A stretch of DNA of 64,000 nucleotides from Phorcus lineatus (lineage: Eukaryota > Mollusca > Gastropoda > Trochida > Trochidae): NCBI GenBank assembly GCA_921293015.1, contig OV121093.1:25368622-25432621 (forward strand), written 5' to 3'. The notes beneath the pieces are model-generated. The model made no database searches, was not told the DNA's origin, and was given only the letters and a program-made list of their open reading frames with translations. Shown in pieces: positions 38,840 through 50,596 of the stretch (the first letter of the stretch is position 1; each line of letters opens with the position of its first letter). Position numbers and translations under genes: made by a program.

Positions 38840-41575
38840 AAAGTGTGTTCATAGATGATTTTTTACATCATATCCATATAAATGTAAATGACGCTACTAA
38901 CAAACTGATTGAGCTAATGCACTACATAGGGGCCGATATGAAAGTAAAGTAGATGGGGCAAGGTCGGCAGCATTATACCCAGCCATGCTGGTTTGATTAT
39001 GAAGTGAGGTGAGGTGAGTTGGGGTTTAACGCCGCTTTCAAGATTATTTCACTTATATCGCGGCTGCTAGTATTATTGCAGGGAGAAAGCCCGCAACACT
39101 ATAGTAGCTATGCATTGCGGTGAAACCTGCGAGCATCGGCTGGAACTAGCGAACCATGGGTGGTACTGCGCTGAATGTCAGTGTAGCATTGCACCCAAAC
39201 CTGACTGCGTGTAGAACAGTTCTCTACTGCAGACAAAGTTGCCAAGCCCCTGGCGGGATTCGAACCACGGACCTCCTGATCCGAAGCCGAATGCTTTGAT
39301 TATGAATGTACTAAGACAAAGAACATAAAGTATCATAACTTGAATGCTTTTCGGAGATGTCGCACAGATGAAAATCTTGCTAAGTATCTAGAGTCCAGGA
39401 AAGTATTTAGGGACATGTGTACCGAAAAGAAGAAGCAGTGTAGTCTTAAAGATATAGATGAGATATGTAAAGCAGCACGAGAGGGGGATTGCAAAGGTTT
39501 CTGGTTTAAGATCAAGAGTTTACTTCGAAATGAGACAAACCTGGCTAATATTACTGCAAATTCATGGTATGACTATTTCAAAAATCTTTTAAATCCAGCT
39601 GTATCTACAAATCATCATCCTTTTGATGAAACTGTTGAAAGTGTTTTATCTAATCATGAATACGAGGAGTGTGAAGAATGTCTTAATGTTGATGTCCTAT
39701 CAGAACCTATTTTGAATGATGAAATTGAAAGAGCTATTAATCTCCTCAAAACAGGAAAATCCCCAGGCGTTGACGGGATCCCATGTGAATTTTTATAAAC
39801 ATACCCCCTTTCTTATCCCTTTTCTCGAAATTCTATTCAATTGTGTATTAGATTCTGGAATCTTCACAGAGAGTTGGAATATAGGGATGATAATTCCTCT
39901 CCATAAGAAAGGTAATGTTCACGATCCGAAACATTATCGAGGGATTTCACTTTTAAACACTATGGGTAAAATATTTTCATCAATCTTAGAACACAGGATA
40001 CGAATATGGCTTGATCTTCATGAAGTGCTACACGAATCTCAAGCAGGTTTTCGCAGTGATTACTGTAGACAACATGTTTATTCTGCAGTCTTTATGTCAG
40101 AAATATTTGCGGAAGCCGAAACATAGATTTTATGCCTCATTCATAGATTTTAGGAAGGCATTTGACCTAGTGAACCGAAACAAGTTATTGTACCTTTTAT
40201 TAACGAAGGGTGTTCACGGTAAGATGTTTTGTATTTTGAAGAATATGTATGAACAAGTTTCTGCATGTGTTAGAGTTGGTAATCTTTAAACTGAAGTATT
40301 TACAACCTCCGCTGGTGTTCGCCAGGGTTGCGTTCTTAGCCCTGTGCTGTTCATCTTTTTTATCAATGAGTTGATAGAAGAATTCAAGACCTATGGATTA
40401 AGAGGTATATATTGTGAGAGACGGAACCGACGATATTCGGTTGATCTTGTTTGCTGATGATGTCACATTATTGGATGACACTGTTATAGGTTTGCAGAAG
40501 AAGCTTGATTTGTTAAAAAGTTATTGTGATAAATGGGGTCTTCAGGTTAACTTGAGTAAATCATGCATTGTCGTATTTAGGAATGGGGGATATCTAAATA
40601 AAAACGAAAAATGGACATATGAAGGAGAAAAGATCAATGTTGTATCATATTATAAATATCTAGGCATACTGTTCTCATCGAGACTTGTGTGGTCGAAGGC
40701 GTGTGAAACATTAGCTATTCAAGCCCAAAAGGCCTGTTTTCCTATTTTTCAACTTATTAACAAATATCCTCAAATCCCACTGAATGTAATAACCAAAATA
40801 TTTGATACAGGAATGTAATAACCATGATATTTGATATTGGACCAGGTTACTTAACATGAAAAGAAGTCGCCATCCAAAGGCCTGCTATTTAATGCTTTAA
40901 TCACATGATGACCATGGCGGTATTAGTTGGGTGTCACATGTTCGGACTTTGTTAATGGAGACTGGTTTTTCATATGTATGGATCTCCCAAGATTGTGGCG
41001 ACACCTAATTTTTTATGCAATGTTTTAAACAACGACGTAAAGACATTCAGTATCAAATATGGCATAGTAAATTATGTTCATCATCATATTTGCATCACTA
41101 TTGCTCTTACAAGAGTATTCTGGAACCAGAACTTTACATCTTACGATTTATTTCAGATAGAGACTTACTTCGAACTCTGTGTAAATTTAGATATATGAGC
41201 CATAAACTTAATATACAGCAATTTCGATACGATACGAATGTAAATATTGATTTATTGAAGTGTACAAAATGTAATTATGACGTTATCGAAGACGAATTTC
41301 ACTTTTTGTTAGTCTGTCCATATATAATGAAAGTAGAAAAATGTTGTTACCAAGCTATTTTCATACCTATCCAACGCGAGAAAAATCTAATTTGCTAATG
41401 TCTTCACAGAATGTTGAATGCTTAAAAAATCTTGCAATTTATCTTAAACGTAATTTACCTATGTAAGCAATCATTTCGATGTCCATGCGCAGTGACGTTA
41501 TGTATACATGATTATTGTACTTTAGGCCATGTGGCCGTGATTACAAATAAACATTCATTCATTCATTCATTTTGA
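38840..41575 (+). pseudogene. Non-LTR retrotransposon (family unresolved), split by a SINE
   Basis: Remains of a LINE reverse transcriptase run from the linker (about 38885, DATNKLIELMHYI) through PCWFDYE just before the SINE. After the SINE come KSPGVDGIPCEF, HKKGNVHDPKHYRGISLLN, IDFRKAFDLVNR, AGVRQGCVLSPVLF, the active-site block LFADDVTLLDD, YYKYLGILFSS and a C-terminal CTKCNYDVIEDEFHFLLVCP near 41260-41330. Frameshifts occur near 39790, 40100, 40290 and 40410, and a segment near 40820-40980 is missing. The 3' end has GGCCATGTGGCC and a tail of ATTC repeats (about 41550-41575). The endonuclease part is absent. The family also occurs at 19535-19737 and 41580-42190. Confidence 0.8.
39004..39294 (-). 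mobile_element. tRNA-derived SINE, minus strand, with 12-bp target duplication
   Basis: On the minus strand it runs from a tRNA-like head with the B box GGTTCGAATCCC to a body and a tail GCGGCGTTAAACCCC. TTTGATTATGAA is duplicated at 38992-39003 and 39295-39306. Excision restores the frame of the host LINE (Trp-Phe-Asp-Tyr-Glu). It matches the copy at 50282-50596 along its length. The A-box end is altered. Confidence 0.85.
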
Positions 41576-41579
41576 ACAC

Positions 41580-42190
41580 ATTTGGTCTGATATAATAATA
41601 TTTGTGAATGTATTTTTCTCTTTCAAATTCTAATTTCGGACAAAAAAAGAAAAAAAAGAAATTCATCACCACTATCATTTAAATTACAAAGTGTACATTT
41701 CCTATCATTTACAGGGATTCGTCGCCATCTAGATAGGGGAAAATGGTTAGAAGTTCAGAATTTTAAAACATTTATGTATTGTAGGGAATTAAGATATTGT
41801 TCAAAGTTGAGAGATGGATTTTGAATATACTATAAGCAGTTGCTTTTGAAGAGGTTTCAATGGTTGAGATCCATGTTTGTTGAATCTTTTAATTTTCTTT
41901 TTACTACTGATTTTAGCCAGAAGACACTTTGGAATTTTTGAAATTTCCAAACAAAACTCACTTCAAGTTCGTGGAAAATTATCTGAAGGTAATGTATCCA
42001 TTTATGTACATATTTGCCGAAGATGAAATCGTTTAATATAAATTTATAAATCAAGGAGCACACTTTTGACGATTTACCAGTTACAAGTCTAGCCCCAAAA
42101 CACACCATTCTGGTTTTGATAACATATACAAGTGGGAATCTACCAAATTCACCGTAGACCATATATGGTTGGGTGTACATTTCCGCAGCT
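41580..42190 (-). pseudogene. LINE 3' fragment in opposite orientation
   Basis: The minus strand encodes MVYGEFGRFPLVYVIKTRM, a block with SVVWKFQ-like residues, and further left CTLCNLNDSGDEFHF. This is the C-terminal domain of the same LINE type as the one ending at 41575, so the two copies stand tail to tail. Several stops are present. Confidence 0.65.
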
Positions 42191-42247
42191 ATGGTACATA
42201 TTTGAGAAAACGAAGACGGACATTTTCAAAACATGAAGTGTTGAAAC

Positions 42248-42355
42248 CTCATGCCTACAGAGCCAATCACAAACACTGTACCACGTGTCTTCAGAGCCAA
42301 TCACGAACACTGTACCACGTGTCTAAAGAGCCAATCACGAACACTTTACCACGTA
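42248..42355 (+). repeat. Three diverged copies related to the 34-bp satellite
   Basis: Units start at 42261, 42295 and 42329 (34 bp apart), each AGCCAATCAC(A/G)AACACT followed by (G/T)TACCACGTGTCT. They align base for base with the large array, as in GTCAATCACGAAGACT and GTACCCCATGTCT. A partial unit precedes them. They end where the L1-like element begins. Confidence 0.8.
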
Positions 42356-44609
42356 TACTTGGTGGAAGAAAAATCCTCGCCAGCAAGCTAGGTTAGATTT
42401 CTTCTTGGTAACCGAAGACCTTTTTAATATCAGTTCTGATGTTTCTATCGTACCTGGTTATAAAAGTGACCACTCGGCTATTACTCTTTCTCTTTCGACA
42501 CAGAAAAATAAAGAAAAAGGGCGTGGCTACTGGAAGTTTAACACTTCACTTTTAAGACGTGAAGAATATATAACCTCAATATCAGATTTACTAATTGATA
42601 CTAAGCTCGAATATGCAGATTCAAAATATTCAGAGAATGAAGTTAAAGAAATAAATGATGATGATTTACTTCTGACTATCAGTGACGCATTATTCTTAGA
42701 AACATTCTTGATGAAAGTTAGAGGCAAATCCATCTCGTATTCCTCATACCTAAAGAAAACGAAAACGGAAAAGTGTAAAGAACTGGAAGAAAAAATAAAT
42801 ATTTTTGAAGATGAATTAAGAAATGATTTTCAAAATGTTGACGAAGTACTGCTTACGAATTTGTCTTAAAGCAAACTTGAACTTGAAAAAATAAAAGAAG
42901 AAGAAATGAAAGGAATACAAGTTCGTAATAGAATACAATGGTATGAGGAGGGTGAGAAACCTACAAACTACTTTTGTCACTTAGAAAATAGAAACTACAC
43001 AAACAAACTAATCAACTCCATACTTACTGACAAGGGTGATGAAATAACAGATGGATATAGAATTCTTTGTGAACAAAAGATGTTCTACGAGCGTCTGTAT
43101 AAATCAAATGACCATATCGGTGATGAGAGTAGGGCTATTTTACACGATATTGCAGCTCCCTCCTTGACTAGGGCCCAGTCAGATGAACTTGAACGAGAGA
43201 TTAGTCTTGAAGAAATTTCTCTTGCTGTTAAAGCGATGAAAAACAATAAAAGTCCAGGACTAGATGGTTTTCCTATAGAATTTTTTAAGTTTTTTTGGAA
43301 AGATATCAAAATTTGGGTTCATCGTTATGTTAAAGAAACTTTTATCCAGAATACTATGACTATGACAATGAATAGAGGAGTAATAACATGTATTCCTAAA
43401 ACAGGCAAAGATAGAAGATATCTGAAAAACTGGCGTCCCATCTCCCTTCTAAATGTATTATATAAAATCATAAGCACATGTATTACGAACAGGCTAAAGA
43501 CAACGCTTGAAACTCTCATTCATGAAAACCAAACGGGTTTCATCCCGGGTAGATGCATATCAGAAAACATCCGACTTCTTTACGATATCATGTTCGAAAC
43601 TAAATTACAAAATAAAAGAGGTTTATTAATCCTCATTGACTTTGAAAAAGCTTTCGATACTGTTTCTAAAGAATTCATTATAATGGTTTTGAAAAAGTTC
43701 GGTTTTGGTAATAATATTCAGAAATGGGTTAATATTCTTATTTCAAATGCTTCATCATGCATTACTCAAAATGGGCATCTCTCTACTTTTTTTGACAATG
43801 AAAGAGGTTGTCGGCAAGGTGATCCAATCTCCCCATACCTATTTTTATTCGTTGCCGAGATATTGGGAATAATGATAAGGGATAACAAAAATATAAAAGG
43901 CATTATTCTAAACGAAATTGAACATATTATTGGCCAATATGCTGATGATACGGAACTATTCTTAGATGGATCAGAGCTTTCTCTAAATGAAGCTATGAAA
44001 ACGCTAGTCACATTTTATAAGATGTCTGGTCTGAAAATAAATATGGACAAAACCAAAGCAGTTTGGCTTGGAGCTATGGCCGGCAGTGACATAATTTTAT
44101 CCCATGATTTAAATCTTGATTGGCATAAGGAAAATTTCGAAGTCTTGGGAATAAAACTGAACGCAGAGTTGAAAAGCCTTTGGGTGATCAATACCAAAAA
44201 AAGACTTGAAAATATAAAAAGAATTCTTACAAATTGGAAGAAACGAAATTTAACTTTGATAGGGAAGATAACTGTTATCAAAACATTGGCTCTGTCCACT
44301 ATTGTTCATATTCTCATTTCTCTTCCAAATCCTCCTAAAGATTTTATAACAAATTTGAACAAAATATTTTTCAATTTTATATGGAATGATAAGAAGGACA
44401 AAATAAAACGAATACACTTAATGCGAAAGTTTGAAAAAGGTGGACTCAGAATGGTCGATATCAAAACGTTTATTGATTCATTGAAAATTTCTTGTTTAAA
44501 GAGATACGTTTCTAAATCAAACTGCTATAGCCTAGCTGGATTTCCCATAAAGCATGTTCTCATGTTTGGTGCGAATATCAAAAATAGATTCTTCAGATTC
44601 AGTTCTTGA
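42356..44609 (+). pseudogene. L1/Tx1-like LINE: end of endonuclease plus reverse transcriptase
   Basis: The open sequence starts inside the endonuclease (QQARLDFFLVTEDLF, then YKSDHSAITL), so it is 5'-truncated. A long RT frame follows: WYEEGEKPTNYFCHLE, NNKSPGLDGFPIEFF, NWRPISLLNVLYKII, LIDFEKAFDTVSKEF, RGCRQGDPISPYLF, active site YADDTELFLDGSE, and LKINMDKTKAVWLG. These are hallmark blocks of the L1/Tx1 clade. A stop at 42867-42869 breaks the frame between endonuclease and RT, and a frameshift at about 44560 cuts off the C-terminus, which continues in the next entry. Otherwise the RT domain is intact. Confidence 0.88.
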
Positions 44610-45318
44610 TTTAAACCGTGTCATCCTCAATCTGCCCAAAACTTGGAGAGATGTTATTCAAACTCAAGTTGTCTCTACCATTAGAAATCTGCCAATATGT
44701 TCCCCTTGGAATGATATGATTAAATCTTTGAAAGGATCAAGATTATTTTACGATAACCTTACTGATGGTGAATGTAGTTTTCCAAAAGCATGTCTTAAAT
44801 GGGAAAGAGAACTTAATGACCATATAAATTGGAAGTCGGTATTTTTAGAATATAGACAATCCACAAAAGACACAAAGCTGTTGGAATTCCAATACAAATC
44901 TATTCATCGAGTGATCTATACTAAACGAGAGTTGTTGAAAATGAAACTAATTGATAATGATGTATGCTTATCTTGTGGGTGTAACGAGAACATTTACCAT
45001 GTTTATATTGAATGTCCAACCGTTAGAGTGTTCTGGAACGAATTCAGAGATTTTATTAAGAGTGCACTTGATAAAACTCCTGATCTCTCAAGCCAAGATA
45101 TATTATTCTGTACCACCAATAACCACTTGTTGAATCACATGGTATTGCTAGCTAAACGTCACATCTATGTTATGAACATTAAAGGTTTAAAGCCTAATTT
45201 CACTATATATAAGAATATTCTGAAAGATGTTTTTCACATTGAAAGATATATCGCTAGAAAAAATTTGAACATCAATTATTTTGACAAAAAGTGGAATATT
45301 CTCAAGACTGATATATGA
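44554..45318 (+). pseudogene. L1/Tx1-like LINE, C-terminal domain
   Basis: This continues the preceding RT in another frame: LPKTWRDVIQTQ, CLKWERELN, IHRVIYTKRELLKMKLI, then CLSCGCNENIYHVYIECPTV, the CxxC...H...C motif of LINE C-termini. It ends with TGA at 45316-45318. The 3' UTR reaches AATAAA and an A-rich tail at about 45480-45507, which marks the end of the element. Confidence 0.85.
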
Positions 45319-45509
45319 ATGCTATTTCTGAATGAAGTGTTTATAGCAACAGTACTTATTTAACTATTACTTTGTTTGATGTATTTCCTTATGTCGATAG
45401 TAACTCATGCCATACCCGAGATACATGATATACCACATCCTATTCTGTATCAAAATTGCTGATTGTATCAAAATGAAGTGAATAAAAAAGATTGAAAAAA
45501 AAAAATATT

Positions 45510-45819
45510 GAGCATGAACACGTCAATCAGTTTTAAAAAAAACAACGATTATCCAAAAAACATGATTTGAATTTCAGCGATACTATGGCAACTTCTAACA
45601 TTTTGGTGTCGAAATCATCAGCTTTTATAACACCTAAAGGGACATAGAGTATTTTTCATAAAATTTTATATTGCTTGAATATGTACTAAAATTTTTTATA
45701 TCCTTCAAATCTCCATCAAATCACCTTCCTAAACTCTCATCGTTTTCTCTTAAATGCGAAAATTATTATATTTTCTTGATAAAGATAATAGAAACAGCCA
45801 TAATAAATTTGAGAAGAAC
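45510..45819. other. No gene recognised
   Basis: AT-rich sequence downstream of the LINE tail. No supported feature. Confidence 0.4.
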
Positions 45820-46134
45820 TTAACACAGGACAGATGCTGTTGTGGCTCTAATTAGAGCCATTAAAAAAATTTCAAATATACGTTGTGTCCACTTTAAGGC
45901 CCTTCCCATCCACTCACTTGCAGATTTGACCTTCTCATAGCAGCACTTCTTTAGGTCCAACCCCTCCCCGGCCCCATTAATGTCGCTGTGTCGGCCAGGC
46001 CAGCCGATATTCAAGGAAGTGTACACGCAGTGTCGGCAGTCGCATCGCTGCTCACAGCAGTAGAACCAGTGGACGAATGTGCTGTTCACCGGTACTGTCA
46101 CGATTAGCAAGCCTATTGCTAACGTTGCCCGCAT
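45820..46134 (-). CDS. Candidate small secreted cysteine-rich protein
   Basis: This is a 104-codon frame. It begins with MRATLAIGLLIVTVPVNSTF, which looks like a signal peptide with a hydrophobic core and a possible cleavage after Ser. Next come closely spaced cysteines (CCEQRCDCRHC, later KKCCYEK). The ATG has A at -3. The C-terminal 25 residues are hydrophobic and run through a palindromic stretch, so the real gene may splice out earlier; no convincing donor was found. The function is not recognised. It could be a first exon, or a chance frame. Confidence 0.35.
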   Translation of the reverse strand: MRATLAIGLLIVTVPVNSTFVHWFYCCEQRCDCRHCVYTSLNIGWPGRHSDINGAGEGLDLKKCCYEKVKSASEWMGRALKWTQRIFEIFLMALIRATTASVLC

Positions 46135-47568
46135 GTTCCGCTAGTAGGTCTTGCCCTTGTTCGTGATATACAACGCACTGACTTGTATGTCTAACAAAAC
46201 AGGTTTATCAAATCCTCAGAGTTGAGAAAACTTACACAGGTCAACAGCAACCGCTCAAGTGAACACTGTCCAGTCCAAGAATTCTGTGATCAACCGTCAC
46301 TGAAGTTTTCTTGATTATATGTTCTTATATCTGTCTACCGTCCCCTATCTAATGAATATGACGAATCATTCACTCTCGGTTCTTCCAAAGTTTCAGCTTT
46401 TCTGATTTATTTGGTTCATCGTTAAGATGAGATGCCTATCTTCTTATTTCGGGATTTTTAAAGAGGAATCGATGCAACTCCTCATATTTTAATGAGCCGT
46501 CTGAGAGATTCTTGTGATAATGTTATTTCAGATATCGAAACACGATAGAGGTTGATTTAAGTAACTTATTCACAGATCGTTGTCAAACAAAAGTACTATA
46601 AACCACTAATTCTATTTATATCTTTGGTTACAGAAATACTTAAATCACTTACAGGCTTCTCCTATCCCATGTTTTCAATGCCAGGTTTGGACATCTACTG
46701 TAACAATTGTATTTTAAGGACATTCGGAAAACCAGCCCAATCAAACTGAACATGCATATCATATTTATTATGGACGGTATATATCTAAATATTGTGGACA
46801 AAATGTTCTGCATCTAGGCTATCCATGTGTCCTTCTCGCGGCATCGGACTCCGACGTGCATCATGAATGGTCTGCATATCTCACAGCTATAGGCCTTGTT
46901 CACAAGTTACCCGACCCACAGGCGATGGACAACACTCTCACAAGACCAGCACTATAACACGAGGCCTCCAGGAGGTTTCAATATAACTAACATGTAAATT
47001 ACAAACTTTTTTATCTTTTAAAGGGTCAACTAAGTCCGTATCATTTCATTGTCATTGGTTTGAAATACATATCTGTAGGTTTTAATTTAGTCATAACATT
47101 CCGTCAAGGATGATATAGGAATATCAGTTTCGCGCCAGGTCTTATGCGAGTGTTATGTTGGAGTGTTATAACGAAATCATGTTGGCAAAGTCATCAGATA
47201 TAGAAGCATAAAGGTTTGGTGGGTACAAAGAAATTTGGTCAGCACTCAAACAAGTGGTTCAATGATAAGGGTCAGGTCTGAAGCCAACACTCGAAGGTCA
47301 TGGGTCATGGTCACACGATAAAAGCGTTGTTTTAAAAAGATGCATCCACAGTCGAGTCAGGGCAAACTGTCTAGCCGATGGAATTTCGCTCAAGGAACAT
47401 AAACTTATGTGGTACAATCTAGTTATTAACTCAAATCTACTAAAAACAGTGAGTGAATTATAAAAAATTATAAAAAATGTCTTTCTCATTTCACTCGTAA
47501 CGTTTAAGGTCGGCGATAAGCCAGTTTAAATTTGATTGATCAAAGTTAATCTCCAAAATTGACATACG
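46135..47568. other. No gene recognised
   Basis: No supported coding exon or repeat. A minus-strand TATAAGAA (about 46325) lies upstream of the small secreted ORF, but is not evidence enough for a promoter. Confidence 0.4.
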
Positions 47569-50040
47569 AAGGTAAAGCAATAAGTTCGTAGAATGACATA
47601 GAAAACAAGAGAAAAAGGATCACATTTTGCTTGTTATTTTTCGACATAATGTCTCCACTGACATCAATACATTTGGACCGGTGATATCCAGCTCCATTAT
47701 GCCATTCTTGTAAAAATCCGCATCCCGGGTTATAAGAAATCTCTCCACGGCAGGAATCAGGCTGTTTTGTTCAGCAAAAACACTTTCACGTAAATGATAA
47801 TTCTGATGGCAAAGAGGAAGAAATTCAGAAAGTGTCAAATCTGGGGAGTAGGCTTGATGTGAAATAATTCAAAGCCACATTGGACCGCGGCAGTGACAGA
47901 AACATGTGCTGTTTAGACGGGACCATTGTCCTGTAGAAGAAGTACGTACTCCTGCACTGAGCTTCCCTCGCCGCTTGGCCTTGATGGCTGCCAATAATTG
48001 ACTTAATTCATGAGCAAAATATGCCTCGTTTGTGTTTGTGAAATCATCCACTGCCTTATCTTTTACTTTTCAGAATAGACATCAAAATCTTTGTGGATAG
48101 GAAAAAGTGTGAGCGCATTTAGCCGTTCCGTTACCAACCTGACAATACGCCGCAGATGTATGGTCTGTGATACGCGAAAGACTCTTATGTGAAAATTTTT
48201 ACTTAACAATACACTAGTCTTTATGTGGTTGGACATGAACCATTTTCCGCAAAGAACTGTGCGTTTTGACGACTTACGACAGTAACATTTGCTCTAGAAA
48301 CGTAAATGTCAAATACTGTGTACGCCCAGACTAAAAGACGTAAATACCAATTGCTTTTATAGAATTTATTGAATTGAGTTCTTAAAATCCTTAAATTGAA
48401 TGCTTAAATTGAATCAAAGTACAAGCACTTGCTTTTTGTGCTACAAGGTAGTTACGCTTCTGGGAAACAATCCCTATATCCCCTGAATCGAGCCAAAAGT
48501 TCCTTCGAAATGACCAGGCGTTTCTATTTCTGGTCACCAGTTAATATTCTTGGGACCCATCTTGCAGAGAGAGCATATTGATGTGAAGGATATCTGTCAG
48601 TTTTTTGTTTATCGACCCAAAACTAAAGCCCAGTGTCTCAACTATGTGTAGAATCGTCACACATCTGTCTGCAGGTGAAGAGTGTAAACTTGAACATCAC
48701 TGCAGCACCAAGAGGTGAAGAGTGTAGACTTGAACATCACTGCAGCACCAAGAGGTGAAGAGTGTAAACTTGAACATCACTGGAGCACCAAGAGGTGAAG
48801 AGTGTAAACTTGAACATCACTGCAGCACCAAGAGGTGAAGAGTGTAAACTTGAACATCACTGCAGCACCAAGAGGTGAAGAGTGTAAACTTGAACATCAC
48901 TGGAGCACCAAGAGGTGAAGAGTGTAAACTTGAACATCACTGCAGCACCAAGAGGTGAAGAGTGTAAACTTGAACATCACTGCAGCACCAAGAGGTGAAG
49001 AGTGTAAACTTGAACATCACTGCAGCACCAAGAGGTGAAGAGTGTAAACTTGAACATCACTGCAGCACCAAGAGGTGAAGAGTGTAAACTTGAACATCAC
49101 TGCAGCACCAAGAGGTGAAGAGTGTAAACTTGAACATCACTGGAGCACCAAGAGGTGAAGAGTGTAAACTTGAACATCACTGCAGCACCAAGAGGTGAAG
49201 AGTGTAAACTTGAACATCACTGCAGCACCAAGAGGTGAAGAGTGTAAACTTGAACATCACTGCAGCACCAAGAGGTGAAGAGTGTAAACTTGAACATCAC
49301 TGCAGCACCAAGAGGTGAAGAGTGTAAACTTGAACATCACTGCAGCACCAAGAGGTGAAGAGTGTAAACTTGAACATCACTGCAGCACCAAGAGGTGAAG
49401 AGTGTAAACTTGAACATCACTGCAGCACCAAGAGGTGAAGAGTGTAAACTTGAACATCACTGGAGCACCAAGAGGTGAAGAGTGTAAACTTGAACATCAC
49501 TGGAGCACCAAGAGGTGAAGAGTGTAAACTTGAACATCACTGCAGCACCAAGAGGTGAAGAGTGTAGACTTGAACATCACTGGAGCACCAAGATGTGAAG
49601 AGTGTAGACTTGAACATCACTGCAGCACCAAGAGGTGAAGAGTGTAAACTTGAACATCACTGGAGCACCAAGAGGTGAAGAGTGTAGACTTGAACATCAC
49701 TGCAGCACCAAGAGGTGAAGAGTGTAGACTTGAACATCACTGGAGCACCAAGAGGTGAAGAGTGTAGACTTGAACATCACTGCAGCACCAAGAGGTGAAG
49801 AGTGTAGACTTGAACATCACTGCAGCACCAAGAGGTGAAGAGTGTAAACTTGAACATCACTGCAGCACCAAGAGGTGAAGAGTGTAAACTTGAACATCAC
49901 TGGAGCAGGCTTGCCGACCAGACCTTGCATCATCTTCAACACTCTGCCGGCCTCGTTTGAACTCAGCAATCTACTTAGCAACTATGGAGAATGCAGGGAA
50001 GTCATCACACAATGTATCGACCATGTCTTCTTTAGGTTGG
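47569..50040 (-). pseudogene. Dead mariner transposase, split by an internal satellite
   Basis: Reading the minus strand from the right: DTLCDDFPAFSIVAK then IAEFKRGRQSVEDDARSGRQ (49940-50030) is the mariner N-terminal DNA-binding region, with a stop between the two blocks. The 40-bp array follows (separate entry). On its far side come ILHIVETLGFSFGSI and LSARWVPRILTGDQK (about 48520-48660). Then comes KRRGKLSAGV (about 47950) with the region of the second catalytic Asp degraded, and IPAVERFLITRDADFYKNGI (about 47690-47760), the C-terminal block. Many frameshifts and stops are present. A TIR-like AAGCAATAAGTTCGTA (about 47575-47590) marks the left end; the right TIR was not found. Confidence 0.82.
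48673..49906 (+). repeat. 40-bp tandem array, about 31 copies, inside the mariner remnant
   Basis: The unit is AGGTGAAGAGTGTAAACTTG followed by AACATCACTGCAGCACCAAG, period exactly 40 bp. Two main variable sites are TGCAG or TGGAG, and TAAAC or TAGAC; copies are otherwise almost identical. The first and last units merge with mariner coding sequence: on the minus strand the right flank reads SGRQACSSDVQVYTLH and the left flank resumes at the next transposase block. The unit therefore arose from the transposase gene. Confidence 0.93.
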
Positions 50041-50281
50041 TGTTAAGTTGGGATTGGTGGTAAAATTAGGACAGAGTCAGCCTATGAGGTAGGACGTTGG
50101 GAAGGAACGATAAGTAGGATGATTTCAAACATATAGGTACTTTCTATGCTGATGTATTTCTGTCAGGTATCATAGTCAAGAATATCAGCAATATTCTACA
50201 GGTCATACCAGATACTGACAGTTTTCAGTTGGAGAATTGTCGACTAACCTGGTGTTGTTGATTTATACCTGCTTTAAGAAC
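50041..50281. other. No gene recognised
   Basis: Nothing supported between the mariner remnant and the SINE. Confidence 0.4.
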
Positions 50282-50596
50282 TTGAATGCGCAGTGGTTAG
50301 CGGCTTCGGAGCAAGAGGTCCGTGGTTCGAATCCCGCCAGGGGCTCGGCAACTTTGTCTGCAGTAGAGAACTGTTCTACACGCAGTCAGGTTTGGGTGCA
50401 ATGCTTCACTGAATTACAGCGCGGTACCACCCATGGTTAGCTAGTTCCAGCCGATGCTCGCAGGTTTCACCGCAATGCATAGCCACAATGGTGTTGCGGG
50501 CTTTCTCCCTGCAATAATACTAGCAGCCGCGATATAAGTGAAATAATCTTGAAAGCGGCGTTAAACACCAACTCAACAACTCAACTCAACAACTCG
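50282..50596 (+). mobile_element. tRNA-derived SINE, plus strand
   Basis: The head has a pol III A box (GCGCAGTGGTTAGCGGCT) and, 32 bp on, a B box (GGTTCGAATCCC), spaced as in a tRNA gene. A conserved body and the 3' segment AAGCGGCGTTAAACACC follow, then a tail of AACTC repeats. The body matches 39004-39294. It is not a tRNA gene: no acceptor stem pairs and the homology extends about 250 bp further. Confidence 0.85.

Noticed and set aside
42169..42396. A 75-codon plus-strand frame
   Set aside because: It runs through the 34-bp-related repeats and into the LINE out of frame; there is no protein feature.
50282..50360. A tRNA gene
   Set aside because: A and B boxes are present, but the acceptor stem does not pair and the similarity extends into a longer dispersed unit with a tail, so it is a SINE head.
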